Assembly (NCBI GenBank): GCA_001800515.1
Contig: MGVN01000119.1
Span: 1-7,635, forward strand
Length of the DNA stretch: 7,635 nucleotides
From: Elusimicrobia bacterium RIFOXYB2_FULL_49_7
GTDB taxonomy: Bacteria > Fibrobacterota > OXYB2-FULL-49-7
Reading direction: 5' to 3'
The notes beneath the pieces are model-generated. The model saw only the letters and a list, made by a program, of their open reading frames with translations, made no database searches and had not been told where the DNA came from. The translations under genes were made by a program, and so were the position numbers. Below are positions 5,778 through 7,635 of this stretch, piece by piece (the first letter of the stretch is position 1; each line of letters opens with the position of its first letter).

Positions 5778-6143
5778 AGTTGTGCTTTAATCTGAGCAAC
5801 TACCTAAACCATTCCGGGAGGGAAAGGAGATTGGAAGTTGCTTAGGCCATAAGTTGTATAAGCGCCGTTTGCAAAGTTGCATGGAGGGGGTATCGGGGTG
5901 GAATGCTAAAAAGCAACACGAACCGCTTTCCACTTCATGCTTTCCAAATTTACTTCTTAGATGATGCAGCCTCCTCGCAGCAAAACCTCGCAGCAGAAGT
6001 CTTCATGTATTGCATTTCATTAATGACAGCATTAAACATTCCTCACCACCGCGGTCTGTCTCGTTAGGAACGTTCTCGTGGTGGCTTCTTTACAACTGGG
6101 TTACTATATTATGGTGAGTCCGAAACGTTAAAGGGAGGGATCA
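5778..6143 (+). ncRNA. Long structured 5' leader of the receptor gene, unassigned
   Basis: About 365 nt separate the predicted transcription start from the receptor start. The stretch can form several hairpins: AGCAACT/AGTTGCT (5795-5801 with 5836-5842); GTGGAA/TTCCAC (5898-5903 with 5928-5933) enclosing TGCT-AAAA-AGCA (5904-5915); TTAATG-ACAG-CATTAA (6020-6035); and CACCAC/GTGGTG (6044-6049 with 6078-6083) followed by CTTCTTT. GCAACT (5796-5801) could also pair with AGTTGC at 5875-5880, so two folds exclude each other. The motifs of cobalamin, TPP, FMN and c-di-GMP riboswitches were looked for and not seen. It may be an RNA regulator, a separate small RNA or simply a long leader. Confidence 0.35.
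5973..5995 (+). repeat. Two 10-bp direct repeats with a 13-bp period
   Basis: CCTCGCAGCA occurs at 5973-5982 and again at 5986-5995, separated by AAA. A second pair of direct words, GCTTTCCA, is at 5925-5932 and 5939-5946. Both sit within the long leader of the receptor gene. Their purpose is unknown and small repeats of this size can arise by chance. Confidence 0.4.
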
Positions 6144-7635
6144 ATGATGCGACAAGCCTTTTCAATCCTGATTACTTTATGCCTGTTAGTGTCCGGTTGT
6201 CTTCTGGATGTGCGCTGCCTCTATGCTGAGATGCAGCCCCAGGAGGAAGAATTGCTTTTCGGTGAAATACCGGTCGTTATAACAGCATCGAAACGCGAAG
6301 AAACACTTATCAACGCCGCAGGAACAGTTTATGTGGTTACCGAAGATGACATCCGCCGTTACGGCTGGCGCGACCTCAAGGAGATCCTTGCTGCTATTCC
6401 GAACATGGATTTCAAGTATGATTATAACTGGTTGCAGGGAGGGCAGCGTGGTTTCACGGGTAATTTCAGCGGAACGCCTCTCCTTATAGACGGCAGGGAA
6501 GTGCAAAACCTTCTCGCTGACGAAGCGTTCATCACCAATGGGTTTCCTTCACACAAGATCAAAAGAGTAGAAGTTCTGATGGGGCCGAATTCCACGCTCT
6601 ATGGTGCGAGCGCGATGCAGGGTATCATCAACATCATTACGAAGATCGGCGACAAACAGAAGGATGCGATGGAAGCTGAGTTTATAGCCGGCGAAGTCGG
6701 CACCCAGCAGATGTCCGGCGTGGTACGTAAGAACAATCCTGAAGGCCTTTCATTCGGCTTCAGCGGTTCATACTACAAAGCGGACAGAGACTGGGCGCAG
6801 CTGGCTGATTTCGCGATGGATACCGAGAGGTATTCGAGATCAACAAAGGATTTTTACAGGGACACGAACGAAGACAGGTTCTACAACGGCGAGAAGGACT
6901 GGTCGTTCGATATGTATGCGCGCTATAAAGGCATCTACGCAGGCATGAATTACATGCTCACCAGCAACGGCGAAGGGCTTGAGTCGGTGGAGTGGATGAG
7001 CACCTACCGGAGCCTTTTGGCAAACCGCGGTTTCCAGCTGGGATTCGTCGGCATAGACCATGTATTCAGCGAGGACGTGAAAGCATCACTCGAATACAGA
7101 AATTTTACGACAGACGACCATTTCACCAGCCTCGATCCTGACTCCAGCCTTTTGGATGTCGACGGGAACGTTGACCCGGCGCTTGTGGGTTCTTTTGATG
7201 ATATCGAAAATCATCTGGTTCCTCACGCTGGCCTCTATCCGTTCGAAAAGAGGCAGTTCGTCGGGCAGTTGAATTACAAGGTCAACAACGCGAATGATTT
7301 GATCGTCGGAGTGGATTGGCGCTACCTCATGTATCATAACAACCTTACATCGTCCGTCCCTGCGTTGAGAGTGTTCCCCGGTATAGATGATGCGGAATCA
7401 TACAAATCACCTGAAGAACGTTCTTATTTTATTCAGGATACGATCATCATCGCTGATGATAAGCTGAAGCTGAACCTGGGCATGATGTACCACAGCCGGG
7501 AGTTTCTTACGGATTCATGGCTGCCCAGAGCGTCAGTGCTTTACAGTCTGAACAGAAAATCAGTGCTGAAGGCGACTTACGGCAAGGGGTTCCGCGGCCC
7601 GAATGTATGGGAAAACCTCGGCGCAGAGGAAACCA
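6144..7635 (+). CDS. TonB-dependent outer-membrane receptor, 5' part (cut by window end)
   Basis: The frame is open for 497 codons and runs off the window. TonB-dependent receptors import scarce ligands such as siderophores, cobalamin, metals or glycans across the outer membrane using TonB energy. After a signal sequence (about 1-28) comes a TonB-box-like region (EIPVVITASKREE, 41-53) and a complete plug domain: VVTEDDIRRYGWRDLKEILAAIPN (64-87), RGFTGNFSGTPLLIDG (102-117), and KIKRVEVLMGPNSTLYGASAMQGIINIITK as the plug end (138-167). The rest is the start of the beta barrel, with aromatic-rich alternating strands and KATYGKGFRGPNVWENLG near the right edge. AAGGGAGGG at 6131-6139 is 4 nt before ATG 6144 and 7 nt before ATG 6147; the second ATG is slightly better spaced. 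The signal sequence contains a lipobox-like LVSGC ending at Cys19. Substrate cannot be assigned. Confidence 0.93.
   Translation, partial: MMRQAFSILITLCLLVSGCLLDVRCLYAEMQPQEEELLFGEIPVVITASKREETLINAAGTVYVVTEDDIRRYGWRDLKEILAAIPNMDFKYDYNWLQGGQRGFTGNFSGTPLLIDGREVQNLLADEAFITNGFPSHKIKRVEVLMGPNSTLYGASAMQGIINIITKIGDKQKDAMEAEFIAGEVGTQQMSGVVRKNNPEGLSFGFSGSYYKADRDWAQLADFAMDTERYSRSTKDFYRDTNEDRFYNGEKDWSFDMYARYKGIYAGMNYMLTSNGEGLESVEWMSTYRSLLANRGFQLGFVGIDHVFSEDVKASLEYRNFTTDDHFTSLDPDSSLLDVDGNVDPALVGSFDDIENHLVPHAGLYPFEKRQFVGQLNYKVNNANDLIVGVDWRYLMYHNNLTSSVPALRVFPGIDDAESYKSPEERSYFIQDTIIIADDKLKLNLGMMYHSREFLTDSWLPRASVLYSLNRKSVLKATYGKGFRGPNVWENLGAEET

Noticed and set aside
5881..5964. Possible 27-codon leader peptide starting at ATG 5881
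   Set aside because: No Shine-Dalgarno sequence at the right distance and no run of regulatory codons that would suggest attenuation.
6068..6129. AACGTT occurring twice (within GAACGTTC 6068-6075 and at 6124-6129) as an operator pair
   Set aside because: A 6-bp self-complementary word is too short, and the flanks of the two copies differ.

Overview
The window looks like chromosomal DNA of a Gram-negative bacterium. A TonB-dependent outer-membrane receptor requires an outer membrane, and a membrane-anchored thioredoxin plus CcdA points to a periplasm. Base composition is moderate, and the intergenic stretches are clearly more AT-rich than the genes. The gene set (ACR3, DGC-domain protein, thioredoxin and CcdA together; a MerR-receiver fusion beside a histidine kinase) is of a kind I associate with anaerobic or environmental lineages such as Nitrospirota or Desulfobacterota. 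That placement is an impression, not something the sequence proves.

Region 1 (1-2960) is the distal part of an arsenic-resistance operon on the + strand. It holds the last codons of an upstream gene (possibly a methyltransferase), a cysteine-rich DGC-domain putative metal-binding protein, a membrane-anchored thioredoxin-like protein, a CcdA-type transmembrane electron carrier, and an ACR3 arsenite efflux permease. Gaps are short and each start has a ribosome binding site. The operon ends at a clear rho-independent terminator (2918-2960). The inferred logic is that ACR3 expels As(III), while CcdA and the thioredoxin carry reducing power to the outer face of the inner membrane.

Region 2 (2961-3510) is a long AT-rich gap. 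Its left part holds two small palindromes and no convincing gene. Its right part holds a promoter (TTGCGA, 18 nt, TATAAT) whose -35 box sits in the loop of a perfect 10-bp inverted repeat, followed by a leader that can fold into a hairpin.

Region 3 (3511-5634) is a two-gene signalling operon. The first gene encodes an unusual regulator with an N-terminal MerR-type DNA-binding domain and a C-terminal receiver domain in place of the usual MerR effector part. The second encodes a membrane histidine kinase with a periplasmic Cache-like sensor, HAMP, HisKA and HATPase domains.

Region 4 (5635-6143) starts with a nested inverted repeat after the kinase. A good sigma70-type promoter follows (TTGCAA, 17 nt, TATACT at 5743-5771). 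It would give a leader of about 365 nt, full of hairpins and small repeats, upstream of the next gene. I could not match this leader to a known riboswitch class.

Region 5 (6144-7635) is the first 497 codons of a TonB-dependent receptor (signal sequence, TonB-box region, full plug, start of the barrel), cut by the window end. Its substrate is unknown. Its position suggests, but does not show, control by the two-component system or by its own leader.
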